Shown piece by piece: positions 1-12,150 of a stretch of 64,000 nt of DNA. A program made the position numbers and the translations under genes. Under the pieces are notes generated by a model, which was not told the DNA's origin, did no database searches, and saw nothing but the letters and a program-made list of their open reading frames with translations. Within the stretch, counting starts at the first letter, position 1; every line of letters starts with the position of its first letter. This stretch comes from Gymnorhina tibicen (lineage: Eukaryota; Chordata; Aves; Passeriformes; Artamidae): contig VXAZ01002496.1 in NCBI GenBank assembly GCA_013399875.1, positions 1 through 64,000 on the forward strand. The letters run 5' to 3'.

Positions 1-240
1 GCACAAGCAGGACCAAGTCTCTGGTCACCTAAAAGCAGAGTCTAGGTGAGATGTGATATGACAAAAGGTTGGTTCGGGTTGTAACTGTAAAGCTTTTGAA
101 TAACTGGTGTCTTCAGGGCATATCTGTGGGTTCACTAATAAAATAATTCAAGAAAACCATATGGAAACTCTTAAGGCAGGTGCAGTGGTGTGAAAAACAA
201 CCTGTCCATGGTGTTCTCAATTAAGTACCACTTCTTCCTG
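1..240. other. Unremarkable non-coding DNA
   Basis: I see no repeat, splice signal or coding pattern in this stretch leading up to the GGTCA-rich array. Confidence 0.6.
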
Positions 241-382
241 ATCAATAGCAAGAGTGTGTTCTCTTCTGTGGGCTGGGTGAGGTCAGGATCAGGTCTCACG
301 GGTTATGGTCAGGGCCAGGGTAAAGTCAGGGGTGAGATGCCATGGGGACAGAGACCCTGCTTTAAGGTCAAAATTATGTGTC

Positions 383-395
383 AGGTCAAAGGTCA
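383..395 (+). promoter_or_regulatory. Perfect DR1 nuclear-receptor motif
   Basis: AGGTCA-A-AGGTCA is a perfect direct repeat with 1-nt spacing, the consensus for PPAR:RXR, HNF4 and COUP-TF type receptors. The match is certain. Whether it is bound is unknown, and it lies inside a tandem array that generates such spacing automatically. Confidence 0.4.
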
Positions 396-491
396 GGTGT
401 TTGGATCAGGGGTCACTGCTCACTGGTCAGGAGTTAAAGATCAGGGGTCAAGGATTATGGGTCTGCAGCAGTGGTTGTGGTTTGGTGCCTA

Positions 492-504
492 AGGTCATAG
501 GTCA
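492..504 (+). promoter_or_regulatory. Perfect DR1 nuclear-receptor motif
   Basis: AGGTCA-T-AGGTCA is a second perfect DR1 within the same array. The sequence match is exact and its function is inferred only from the motif. Confidence 0.4.
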
Positions 505-663
505 ATGGCAAAGGTGGGGGCAGGTGCAAAGCTAGCTGGTTGGGGTCAGGTGTCAGACTGGGGTTTAAGGGTCAGGGGTTGGAGTCAGTCATCACTGATC
601 TGTGTCAGGGGCCAAGGGTCAGCATCAGAGGTCCTGACCTCAGGTGTTGGGACCAGGGGTCAT

Positions 664-676
664 GGGTCACAGGTCA
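664..676 (+). promoter_or_regulatory. DR1 nuclear-receptor motif
   Basis: GGGTCA-C-AGGTCA is a direct repeat with 1-nt spacing in which both half-sites fit RGGTCA. Confidence 0.35.
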
Positions 677-696
677 GAATCAAAGCTCAGGGCCTG

Positions 697-709
697 GGGT
701 CAGGGGTCA
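697..709 (+). promoter_or_regulatory. DR1 nuclear-receptor motif
   Basis: GGGTCA-G-GGGTCA is a direct repeat with 1-nt spacing, the fourth RGGTCA pair of this geometry in the array. Confidence 0.35.
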
Positions 710-745
710 GGTGTCATGGTCTAGGGTTGGGGGGGTCATGTCTTT

Positions 746-3700
746 GGGTAGGAACTTAAACCCCCATTCTGATGGGTTTTCTGTTTGGCAAAACAGAGAT
801 TGTGTTGTACAAACCATAGGCAATCATAGACTTCTCCACTTTGACCAACACTTGCAGAATTTCTTAGCTTGGAATTTTGCTCAGAAGAAAGTTCAACACC
901 TACTGAACTACATCTGAGAGACATCTAAACTAGCAGTGAGAGAAAGAGCCTAGAAGTTCCTCCCAGTTTCCATTTAACTCAGTGGAAAGACTCACAACAT
1001 CTTCACTGAGAAATGGCAAGAGACTGAAGTACTTAAACATGACCAGGGGCTCTCAGCAGAAAACCTTGGCTTTGGGACAGACTTCTCTGGCATGTCACTA
1101 ACATGTCTCCTTTGGGATAGCCATACCATGGTGCAGAGATCTCATCTATCACACCTACTGTGTGGGAGATCTGCTTACTTCTCTCTCCCTCCATGCACAT
1201 GAGGTTGTACTTGATGAGCCAGAGCATTAGGGACTCCCATGACACTCCACCAAATGTTTGTGCCTTCACTATTCCTGTCTTGTTCCCTTGACCTGGTAAA
1301 GATGGGGATCTAGCTCTCTCCTGCCCCTTCACAGCGAGACTCTGCAGCATTACAGGCTGATGATGGGAAGGAACACTGTGGTGGTCACTGCCTTAAGAGG
1401 CAGAATTCACTGCGCATTTGAAAAACACTGATGGAGCCAATTTTAAAAATGAAGCTCTTAATCATCCTTCTCCACTCCATTCCCCTGTGATTAATCAAAA
1501 GAGTCTCAGCCTTTCTCTTTGCCTCTGCCATAGCTCCAGACAAAAGACTTGGAAATTTCCATCCATCTGCACTTGGAAAGATTGGAAACTGCCATTTTTG
1601 AAAGGGGCTAACAAAATCTCAAGCCAACAGTCCAGCAGAACATTGGAAACTTTTGCCAAATCCTTGCAGGATGGCTGAAACACAAGCTGTCCCAGGGAAG
1701 CATTTTTACTGCATCTCTTCATGTCAAATAAAACACACCTCTGGCTAAGCTTGTGTTTCGGTATTTTTAATAAGAGAAGATATTCTACCCCTGCTGAGGA
1801 AATCAGGATCATGCATTTTAGAACAGACTGCCAGCAAAAGGACAGGAGATATTAACGGAATCCTCTTCAGGAGGAAAATGGGGAAAACTTCATCAGAGGG
1901 AGAATTCTGGCAAATCTGGAAAAGGGAACAGGAGTCAGTAACTTGGGTGGTAGAAGTGGCAATCTTAGCCTAGAAATTCCCATGGGATTAGATTGGAATG
2001 AAAAATTAAATAAACCTATTTAACTGGGTCTGAGAGATGATTTTTTTTCCCCTTGACTTGCTCATTCAGTTCCTGAAATGATTCTTGTCCCCTTACCCAA
2101 AAGTGGAGAAGAAGGGAGTGCCAGAAAAGCAGGAGCTGTTCCTTGGGATCTTGACACACAGAAAACTCTGAAAATCTTACATCAGCCATCATTTATTTGT
2201 CCTCCTGAGATCTTCTGGGAACTTCAAGTAGACCAGTTGAACTGGCCTTATTCCCAAACCAAAATGGACTCCCTGAACAGATTTTGCATTAATTCTCCTA
2301 TTTCTCTTCCAGCCATGTCTCCTTTCCCTCACTGAATTCCTGAACTGATCTTAAAGATAGACCTCCATTTTGTAATTGTTTTTTGAGCTCCGCCAGTTGT
2401 GAGACTTTAAAGTAGAAATGGTCTGGTGTCAGTTGTACAAAGGAGATTAAAGAGCTACTGGATCCAGACATGCTTCAGGTTGTGTCTGCCTGGAATGGGT
2501 GGAAAGAAGAGGATGGCGTGCATGAAGATGTGGAAGGGCTGATGAGATGGGAGTGCATTCCCAAATCAGGGTCATAGGTTTCATTCTGAAAAAAGGGCTA
2601 CTATGGAAAGGGGAAAGCTGTCCCAGCGTGGGATGCAAATGTAGTGTGTGGAGAGTAATTGGAATATGCTTGGAGGTTAGATTGAAGCAGTGATTCTGGA
2701 TGAAAGGCTATGGTTCATTTTCCATCCTAAAAAATGTGCTTGAAGATCTTCAAGTGGTCACCAGTTTTGTCTTCTCCTCTAGTTTTGGATCCACTGGATT
2801 CAAAACACTAAGAAGCAGCAGCACCTCAAGCTGTAATGCTGCTGCACGGAGTGTTGCAAACACTTTGTGCAGGGAGACCATTTGCCCAGCTGGTCCTGAA
2901 AATCCACTCCATGACAGCTGGGCCTGTGGATATGAATAAGCTGTACATGAACCTTAGAGGCAAAATGACTGCTCTTCCACAAAAAAAAGTGCCATGGGCC
3001 AGCAAGGATCTGAGAGCTTTTGAGAGAAGTCTTAGGGATTCTTGAGGTTGTGCCTAAAAGCTTCTGAATTTGCAAAGCCATTGTAGGAGCCAGATGACCA
3101 CAAGAACATGGAAGTGCACTGGTTGTATCCCCATTCCCCCAGGAATTCCTCCTGCTCCAGCCACACTGGAGAAGGCGCAGTGCCACTGGGTCCTTGGGAA
3201 GTTGAACGAGCTTTGCTATGAACAGAGCCTGTAAAATAAGCTGAAAACATTCCCAGTCATGTCAATCCCTTAGCAACAGATTTTAAGTATTTCCCATTTT
3301 TTTCTACAGTATTTTAACAACATTGGAAAGATTGCAAAATTCCCTTTCAAATGCATTTTTCATGACCGTGTGGAAAGACCCACAGTTAGCGTGGTGTTCG
3401 TATTTTTATAGTAATGAGGGTACTATTAAAGCCTGCCTGTCCCAAGGGAGCACAGTGATCATCAGGCTCATTATTCAGAGCAAGACAATAGCAATATTAA
3501 TGAGACTCAGACATCTGTCAAATTAATCTGTAGTTTCAAGTTTAGGGAACAAAGGCAGGATTTAGATTTTCTAGCTGTGATTTCCCATTTCTGTCAAAAT
3601 CGGAGTGGCTGTGAGTGGCTATAAAGAGATTAATTTCTATTTTTCAGCTGTTTATACAACCTTAATAATGAGGCACCTCGGAAAGTTGATGGAGCAGGTC

Positions 3701-4587
3701 TTTAGAGAACACTCTCCTTTATCTTGCCAGTGCAGACTGGGAAACTGGGAGCAGCTCAAACAGCAGAAGTTACAGCAGAAATGAGGGAATTTGATTCCAT
3801 GGACATTCCACAGACATGCACTAGTGTGTAGTAAAAACTCACGGGTATTCAAATTCAAGGGATATCCCTTCTTCCTTTCCCAGAAACAGGGAGTCTCTCT
3901 TGCCATTATATCAGAGCTGTCACTCTGTCCTCTTGCCAGCACTCAGACCCCTGCTAGGCGACAAGAAGAGCCTGGGACTCCTTGCACAGTGTTTGAGGCA
4001 AAATCAGAATGCTGGAGAGGAAGCAAGGCATGCTGAGGTGTTTTCTGCCTCCCTCATTCTCCAAAGTCCTCTTGTCTCCACCATGTTTATGTAAGTCTCC
4101 ATCCTGAAGGAAGGGAGGATCAAGTCATCTCCAGGGCCAGGAGAGGCTGCTGCAATGCACATTAGCACTGCCCAGAGTAGCCTGGGGCACTTGGAGCCAA
4201 GGGGATGCTCCTGTGATCCCCCAGCAGTCTCACAGCCTCCTGGGGAACAGGCTGCCTGTGCAGCAAAGGGATGTATGAATTCCATTCCACCTGAGAATTT
4301 AGGGGAGATGGGTTGGAAATGAGTTGTGTGCATGGAGCAGGTCCCATGCTTTGCAGGGAAGATTGTGGCTGCCCATTGTTTGCTGTTTCCTGGGCAGGGT
4401 CTGCCAGGTGTAGGGAGCAGCAGGGGCCAGGCATCCCTTGGGAAAGGGGAAAGTTACCGTGGGTGGGTTATGGGCAGCATGCCTGGTGTAAGCAGTGCCC
4501 TGCTCTACCCAGCACACACTAAGCTGAAGCTGTAATCCCTGTGGGCTTTGGAAAGCTCTCTCTTCTGCCTGGGCAAAAATAATGGGT
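746..4587. other. Single-copy non-coding DNA, nothing recognised
   Basis: Many short open frames occur on both strands, none over about 130 codons. None shows a recognisable motif, consistent codon usage or paired splice sites. I see no LINE, SINE or LTR signature. Confidence 0.5.
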
Positions 4588-4734
4588 TTACCTTAAGCTC
4601 CACATGTTTAGAGAGGCAATGCCTTGAACAGTCAAGGGGATTGGGGAAGATAAGAAACCAGTGGGCAGCTTCTCATTGTACAAAAGTTGCTTCCCTCTCC
4701 ATCTCCTCTGTTTCCCAGTGCTGAGTACCTGAAA

Positions 4735-4935
4735 CAGCAGAGTGCAATAAATCAGAGAGCCTTTGAAAACTGTCCCATTGCTGGTAGGCATCAATCCACA
4801 GATTATGAGAACAGTGCCTGTTCCAATAACCAGCAGTAAGGATGTCCACACAGGAACTTCTGTGTTAGCGCTGGAGGAGTTGACCTCGTGTGCACCAATT
4901 CCTCCAGCTTGTACCAACAACATCCACAGCAGCAC
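4735..4935 (-). CDS. Possible exon with a transmembrane-like helix (unrecognised)
   Basis: I do not recognise a gene here. The minus-strand frame stays open for 115 codons (4588-4935). Its first 50 codons read like the junction between an extracellular domain and a membrane segment: a Gly-rich stretch (QAGGIGAHEV), a Ser/Asn-rich linker with the sequon NSS, and then about 20 hydrophobic residues from VWTSLLLV to IICGL at 4792-4851. This resembles the membrane-proximal part of a fibronectin-type or cytokine-receptor-like protein, but no family signature is diagnostic. A CAG|GTACTC donor-like site follows in frame near 4735, and I used it as the tentative end. There is no convincing acceptor with a polypyrimidine tract upstream, and the first codon shown is GTG, not a real start. 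Chance hydrophobic coding is a fair alternative. Confidence 0.2.
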
Positions 4936-7900
4936 TTGAAGAATGCTTTAATGTAAGGCCAGTTGTGATGACTGTTGATGTAGCATCTGCCTCTTTTTCA
5001 GTCCTACTCCTACTTTGGTTCATCTAGCAAAGCCTATGGTGTGCAGTAAATAACTACAGGCCACAAGAGCATTTTGTATATATAAGGAATTCTGTAAAAA
5101 ATTGTCAACTAATTGTCCAAAATAATTCAAAACAACATAAAGCCAATCCAATATTTATAGGAGCTGGAGGACTGCAAAAATTACAGTCAGATACAGGATC
5201 ACCAGTTAAAAAGAAATTAATCCTCTTGCTTAGTTTTTAGGTCCTTTTGTACACTGAGATAATCTGCTCTACTTCAGTATGATTTACTGAAGAGAGACAC
5301 CACTTTTGCACCTTTCTCAGCTCTAGAAGCAGTTTAAATGTAATCCTCCTGACAAGCCAAAAGGCATAAAAATAACTCCTGGCTTGCTGAGTTGTTGCCA
5401 GCAATCAGTAGCCTTGCCTTGACTTGGCAGTCAACACAGTTATTACTTTAACCTCCTTTTTAGCACATGCCCAGCTCCAGTTTTACCCTGCTAATGGCAC
5501 TAAAAGTTGCATGTTTACCATATTTTTCTTCACAGAAATTATTTTTTAAAACACTCATTTCACAACCAGGACAAGTGGATCCACCCCTGCTGTTGATCCT
5601 ACAATTTAATTACAAAACCAGCTAAATAAGGATCCAATAAGTTTGCAGTACCAGGTGATCACCTTAAGAGCAACATTTACACAATTTTCTTGGAATTAAA
5701 TCCTGGGTGTTTCTGAAAGTTTTGCCACAGAAGAGGAATTGTGCCCTGGATCCACACTTCATAAAGCAGGATCTGGCTTTGCATAACTTACCTCGATATC
5801 TTTAATGTATCTTGAAATACTAACTAGATAAGCCTATTTGTAGGTAGAGGCATTTTCAGGAAAATTCAAACCAGGACAGCAGTGTTTCTGCTATATTTTG
5901 AAATATTTAAATATTTTGCTGCTGTAGTAACAATGCTTGAGCCAAGATGATCCAAGGATATAAATAAGGTAAAGTTTGTGGGAAGGGACATTAGGCTATT
6001 GCCTCTCTCTGTGGACCTTGCTCAGTTGAAAGGCTTTCACTTCTGAGTTGTTTCTATACAAGCACATCAGGCATAACCCATCCTCAAAAAGAAGTCTGTA
6101 CAGCTATTGGGTGACACAGCCAGAAGACTGCACTAATACCCTAAATCATATTGTCTTCCACACCACCCTACAAAGGATCACCTGTAACTGTCTTTTTTCT
6201 GCTGTAAGTCTGTACCAAAAGGTTAAGGAAGTTGCATTCAAGTGCCTAGAAACCTAAGGAAAAGTGAAAGTGGCTTTCCCAGTGAAAGGATGGACGCTAT
6301 TTTCAGTGTCAGGCACACAGATGGGACTTAATTCCAAGCACAATATGCTTTGTTTTCTCCATCCATGTTATTTCATTTTAGCAGAAGTCAGGCTTTTTAT
6401 TTCCCACTCCTGTGACATCCAAGTTGCTGCTGGTTGGCATCTACATGCCACATACCTGTGTGGTGCAATGCAAGAGCTTTTCTAAGAGTCCAAGGTCATG
6501 ATTCATCTCAAGGAGTTGCCTGTGTGCAGGGAGTCATCAGTGAAACACACCAGAGGAACTGGACACATACAGCTCTGGTGCATGGGGAATTTCTTGCTAC
6601 CTGCACTATTAAGGCAGATACAAGGGGTTTCATTATTTGGCCACTTGACAATCTGAGGATCAAAAGGGAAGACAGAGTTCTTCAAAGACGTCTTTTTGTC
6701 CTCCTTTGTCCACAACCTACAAAAGTAACAAGGGAGCACAGTTTTTAGGGACTTGCAAGGAGGTTTGTGCCCTTGTGCCACTAAGGGGCAGATCCACACA
6801 GAAAATGTTTTTGTGAAGCTTGTTCCTGGTGAGTTTTGATATGTCTCCCCCCATCTGTGTCCTTCAGAGATCCTTGGACACTTAAAAACTGAACTGGATC
6901 ATGAGCTCTTTGGTGTCATCTATCTTGCTAATCACTGTGATGAGGTGTGCTCATCCTCGCTCCCCGCCGTGACTCCACAGTTGCTTGTTTTCTATCTGAC
7001 CTTCTTAGATGTGTCCCACAATCCTGCAGGCTGATTCTCACGGGGCTTCAAAGTAAACATGCAGGAACGGGCACAGTGATTTATGGAGTGCTGCTGCGAA
7101 TCCAGGACTACTGGCAAGTGACTAAGCAAGTCTGTTTCAGAGGGAGAACAGAGGCAGGGCAGGGGAATAGGCTTATGACCCTTGGGCAATGTGTGATGAC
7201 CTATGCTTTAAGAGCTTCTGGCTTAAAATATCGCTGGAATGTACAAGGTCCTAGTAGGTATGTCAGAAGAGATAGAAGATAGTAACATGTTGGCAACAAG
7301 GAAAGCAAACATTATCTCACACAGGAAAACCCATGGAAAAGAGATAATATGCCTACATGCACTGCAACTGCTTTTGCTTCTTGAACCTGTCTTCAAGACC
7401 TCTGTTGCCCTGAGTGGGCTTTGGAACAGAGATGATAAAGAGATGATAAACTCTTTGATAAAGAGATGAACCCTCAGAGTCAAGGAGAAAGAAAAGGGAA
7501 TATTAGGACACATGACATTCTGAAAAGTTTGAATACTGGGGGGAAAAAATTAAAATTCTGCTGTGATTGTACTGATAGCAAACTAGAGATGATGGTTTTA
7601 TAGAACAGCAACAGCAATTCCTTAATTGTATATGCCATCCTGAACTTTGGTATTGTCAGTGTCTAACTTTGAACTCTACAGCCCAGGGGAATTTCCAGTT
7701 TCAGGGACCCAGTGATTTCAGTGAAAACACATCCACCTACTGCTGCAAGTGGAGAATGTAGCAGATCTTCATGGAACTGATGTGGAGGATTGGAATCTGC
7801 ACGGCACCTCGTGGGATGAATATATATCCAAGCAGCAATTAGCCTAAGTGCATGAGGAGAGTCTTGTGAGATTGAGGTTTGGAATCAAAGACTATGATGG

Positions 7901-10516
7901 ATCTATTTCTTGTTTTACCTTCTACATTCCTGTGTATTTCAAATGGGGAATCCAAGGGGAAAAAATATCAGGGACCCACAGATGACCACAATTTCTCTGT
8001 GCTGGCTAAAGAAAGCTTTGGTTCTCACAGTCAAATGCAGTAGCCTTAAGCCGGCTTGATACTGTGTCACAAATTTCCTTTGAACTTCCAGAGGCAGTAT
8101 TACACTGACATTGATACCAATTTGTGGTTTTGGTTTCATATTTTTGTATTATCATCAGGGCAATTTGCTAGAAATAGGACAAAAGTTCTTTGGCCTCTGA
8201 AAGACTGAATTAATCTTCCTTCTCTTCACCTCTTGACAGACTGTAACATCCATATCCAATTATATAGTGTTAAAGTGCTTCTGTAATTAGTTTGTAATTT
8301 ACTTTTTGGTTTCTGATGCCTTTGTTTTAAATTATTTGCTTTCTCACAGAATTTGCAAGTCGGCCATAGTTCTCTAGGCATAGCTAATAAGCAAGTTTCA
8401 AAGAGCCATGAGAAATTCTGTGGAAATACACAGAAGCATACCATGAATAGTAATTGCATTAACATCAACCAGACAGATGATTTTTTTCGCAATGGATCTT
8501 CTTTGCATAGCTTAGTGAGGATGTCTCCATCAATTTTTATTGTGTTTTGTATTTCATATGGCACCTCATTTTTTGGCCTCTTGCCAACTTAATGGAAGTT
8601 GAATTTTTCCATATAAGAATATATGGAAATTGAACTGAGGTAAAAATGCAGAAATATACATTTATTCATGTTTCCCCAGCCATGAAGAAAAGCTCTGATT
8701 ACTGTCTGTGCACTGAAATGCATTTAGAGTCATTCTTTCTTGAAATAGAGCATCTGCATTGTGAGTATGACGTAATTTGAAGCTCACCTGACTGAGGAAT
8801 GATTCCATCCACTAACACGGATTTTAAACCAACAGCCTCCACACCCTCTACTTTCCATTTCTCTGCTACCCTTATGCTGGATTTTCTCTTTGTGAAATCA
8901 CCATCTCTGGTGTTTCCAGAGCAACGCTGATTGCCTTTCTGCTGGGTCTGCTTAACTCCAGCATTGGTTAACTAGTCAGAACATTGTGCTAAACAGGAAC
9001 TCAGGTGACAGGATCAGTACAGTTTCTTTGAATTTTGAACTTAAAAATATTCACTTTACCGTACTCAGTCATCAGAAAAATTGCATCTCTGGAAGCCTAA
9101 GAACCTAGTAATTAATCCTAATGAGATATACTTCTGATTATTTATTTTAGGTTTCCAGACCTAGCCACACTTAGCTGTATTTTATTAGAAATGTCATTAC
9201 TCAGAGAATCAGAAAACACATTTACATGATGCATTTGATACCCACAGTGAGAAAGAGAAATCTGTCTCATTCCCTGTACATTTTTAGAAGATGACAGTTT
9301 CAGATCACTGTGTGCAGTGGGCCAAACTGGTTATATTAAACATGTAGGAAAATAACATTAAGATGTATTTTTCAGCTACATGACAGCAAGAAATACCTTC
9401 AAAGAACCCTTCCTGGAGTTTCTGGTTTTATCAGGGTATTTGGTCTCTCTGGTTCAGTGCCTAGTAAAAATAGTCCAGCTTTAATAAAGCACAGATGTTG
9501 ACATATTCACTCACCTTCATCACTGCATGGATGCATTTCATACTGAATTTCACCTAAGGAATTTTAGACTTTATAGATAAAAATCAAAAACACTTCTTGC
9601 TTCCCATTGGGATCATTGCTGTTTTTTCAGATCAAAGATGCCCCATCAACATAATGACTTGAGATGGAAAGTTGCGATTTTTTTTATGTACTAATGGAAA
9701 GATTAATGTGGCTTAAGTATGGTAAGTTTAGCACCTTTGTCCCTTAACCTTGTTTAGTGCTTATGCCACTAGACCATATTTTTGCAATTCTTTCCTTAAA
9801 TCCTTCTTTGTCCTTTTCTATCAGCAAGGGTAGTCATCTATAATAAGGTTAGGATTCAGTTTCAATATAATTAAATATATTTTCTGGCTGAATACATTCC
9901 AAGCATTCCTTGGAAATACTTCTTTTTTCATGTCGAGAAAGCCCAGTATGTTTAAATTTCAAACAGTACCATTAGTGTGCAATCCAGTACTTTCTTTCTA
10001 GTGATACATCAGATCTGGAAATTCCTCAGCCAGTTCAAGACAGGCAAAGGAGCAAGTGTTCAAAGTAGCAAGCTGGAGGTACACCCTCAAAATGCATGTA
10101 ATGGTTAGCAGATTTTTATATTTCAGTCTGAAGATTTATCCCTTTCATACTGAGCATACTCTGTAGACCATTATAGATTGTTAGCACTGATTAAAAAGAA
10201 ATCCCTCTCCAAAAGCTTACCTACGTTTAGAAGGAAGAATGGTTTAGTGTGGTTATTTTAATGGACAACTCTGTGAGGAATAGCTGGAAAGACAGAGAAA
10301 TTATCCACTTCTGGAATCATGAAAGATTTGGATGTTTTACTCTCTGTTCTATTAATCCCTTGCAATCCCTACATACTGAATTTGAGGGAATTCCCATGAG
10401 ACAGTGGAACAAAGGAATAAATATGTTAATGACATTAGTGTGTGGATGTGGGAGTTCAACCGAAAGAATAAAGCAGGTAGTGAGAATTTTTTTTACAAAA
10501 GTAAATTTTAAAAAAA
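4936..10516. other. AT-rich non-coding DNA, nothing recognised
   Basis: This is about 5.6 kb without an identifiable gene or transposon. A minor cluster of GATAAAGAGATGA-like units at 7428-7470 looks like local slippage. Open frames are short and low in information. Confidence 0.5.
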
Positions 10517-10536
10517 GTGTGTGTGTGTGTGTGTGT
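10517..10536 (+). repeat. (GT)10 microsatellite
   Basis: Ten uninterrupted GT units follow an A-rich stretch. This is a simple sequence repeat, likely polymorphic. Confidence 0.95.
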
Positions 10537-11051
10537 AAGAAGGAGCACTGGTGGAAAGAGTGTTCTGTTTGGTTTACATGTGCACAGAGTGGCTTTGAAT
10601 GAGGCCAGAGCTGCAGCACTGATGCTATCACTACCATTTATCACTGGAGCATATGATAACTTCGCTTATTTTCATTCTTTATTGCTGTTTTTACAAAATT
10701 AGCAGGCTCCACTGACTATTTCTTGGCCCTTTACAAAACATGTTATGTTCTGTGCAGCATTAGGTTTGTAATGCAAGAGACCACAGAGCCATGAATGTTC
10801 AGGAAACTTTACCATAGGAACACAGAAATTTTCTTTCTGTCATGTACATTTATCGCAGAGACCACGAAGGATCCAGAGAGTCTTGAACAGATACAGACTC
10901 TTTTTTAAAAAGTGATTCTCCTCTTCTTTCACAATTTTGTTGATTAGGAGTAAAGATTAGTAGTTCCACAACCAGGTGAGAGTTGACTTTATGAAATTAC
11001 AGTTGAGAATGTATCATTAAGTAGAATCTTCATAGGTCACAATGTTACATG
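10537..11051. other. Non-coding DNA, nothing recognised
   Basis: I see no coding pattern or repeat between the GT tract and the short tandem duplication. Confidence 0.5.
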
Positions 11052-11100
11052 GGCTTCTCTACAAGACAGGTAGACCGGCTTCTAACAAGACAGGTAGACC
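11052..11100 (+). repeat. 24-bp tandem duplication
   Basis: Two directly adjacent copies of GGCTTCT..ACAAGACAGGTAGACC lie at 11052-11076 and 11077-11100. The last 16 bases are identical, and copy one has one extra base in the middle. This looks like a recent local duplication in otherwise unique sequence. Confidence 0.9.
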
Positions 11101-11599
11101 CTTGTGCTAAATGCAAGACTCAAGTTTACCTTCACGGTACTAAAGCTTGACCAATGCAATATCCTTAAAATAAAAAGACAGATACTGTCATTTTCAGACA
11201 TTGGTTTCTGTCTTGTGTTTCTTTTAATTTTTCTTTTGTAGGCTGAAATACAAAGTAAAACAAAACAAAGGTCTTAGCCTTCAAACCATTGACGTAGAAG
11301 GGTCTGACACAACTTCCCATTAATTAAGTTCTTTGGGATCAGTCTGGAAGTGTGGTATGTTGTTTGTTTTACTTATTATAAATTTTTTCTGCATGTCAGT
11401 GAGCTCCTACCACTGCTATGGCATTGCTTCAGCAGAACCAAGAAAGCATTTGGACAGCATACTTTTAATAGCATGCAGTATTGACTCCAAGTATATTCAA
11501 GTAGCAGTAATAATGACAAAGAGTAAAGGCTATTATCCAGCATATTAAGTTCAAATAAATTAAAAGAGTAATTAAAAACCCCTACAGATCACATGATCT
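11101..11599. other. Non-coding DNA, nothing recognised
   Basis: AT-rich sequence with no gene or mobile-element signature. Confidence 0.5.
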
Positions 11600-12150
11600 T
11601 AGAAGATAAGAGTTGTGAGTGCCCTTGGGAGGTGTCCTTACTCATCTCTCCACCTGTGGCATGATCAAGCTCTTCTCAAAAACCTGTGCAGAAAAATACT
11701 CCCCACATTTTCTGGAAGGCAGTTCCAATGCTTTGCTACCTTTCCATGAGAGAACCCATGCCAAGAGTGTGATCTGATTTTGTTGCTGCAGTTTAAGCCT
11801 GCTGCATCGTGGTTTAGTATTGTTAGATATGGAGAATGGGCTTATCCTTCCTGTCCCACCATAGTTTTTCACACAGCTGAAGGCTGTTAACATGTAGTAT
11901 TCTATTCTGCCATCCCTTCCCACAGTTCTCATTTCCTTATATGAATTATATTTAGACTAATGACTTTTGTTGCTTTCCTGTGGACTCCAAAATTTATCTG
12001 CATCTTCCTTTAAGTATAGTGTCTAAAACTGGGCAGAGGAACCCTTCTGGGTCTTCCCAGTGCCAAACAGAGCAGAAGATTTCCATCCTGCACCTTGAAT
12101 CAGAATATTCTTTTTTTCTGGTGTTCCTTGTAATTGATTTCTTTCATTAT
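11600..12150 (-). mobile_element. Old CR1-like LINE fragment
   Basis: Read on the plus strand, the order of phrases follows the antisense of CR1-type LINE 3' ORF sequence: TTGTTGCTGCAGTTTAAGCC, then GAAGGCTGTTAACATG, then TGGACTCCAAAATTTATCTG, then GTCTAAAACTGGGCAGAG and CCAGTGCCAAACAGAGCAG. These correspond to the familiar antisense order of CR1 elements (…TGGACTC…, …CAGAACTGGACACAG…, …CCAGTGC…AGAG…). The copy is much diverged and its frames are broken. The call rests on phrase order recalled from CR1 family consensus, and the boundaries are approximate. Confidence 0.55.

Larger units (their letters stand above)
241..745 (+). repeat. Degenerate G-rich GGTCA minisatellite
   Basis: The plus strand is a run of imperfect copies of a short unit best written RGGTCAN (7 nt). 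By hand count GGTCA occurs about 19 times in roughly 500 bases, against about one expected by chance on one strand. Copies are interrupted by unrelated bases, so this is an old, decayed tandem array rather than a clean microsatellite. The opposite strand is correspondingly C-rich. Several open frames run through it because the array is poor in stop codons. Their products are low-complexity Gly/Val/Ser/Gln strings with no domain, so I do not call any gene here. Confidence 0.8.

Noticed and set aside
190..924. Overlapping open frames of 60-125 codons at the left end
   Set aside because: They follow from the stop-poor GGTCA minisatellite. The products are low complexity and overlap in several frames and on both strands.
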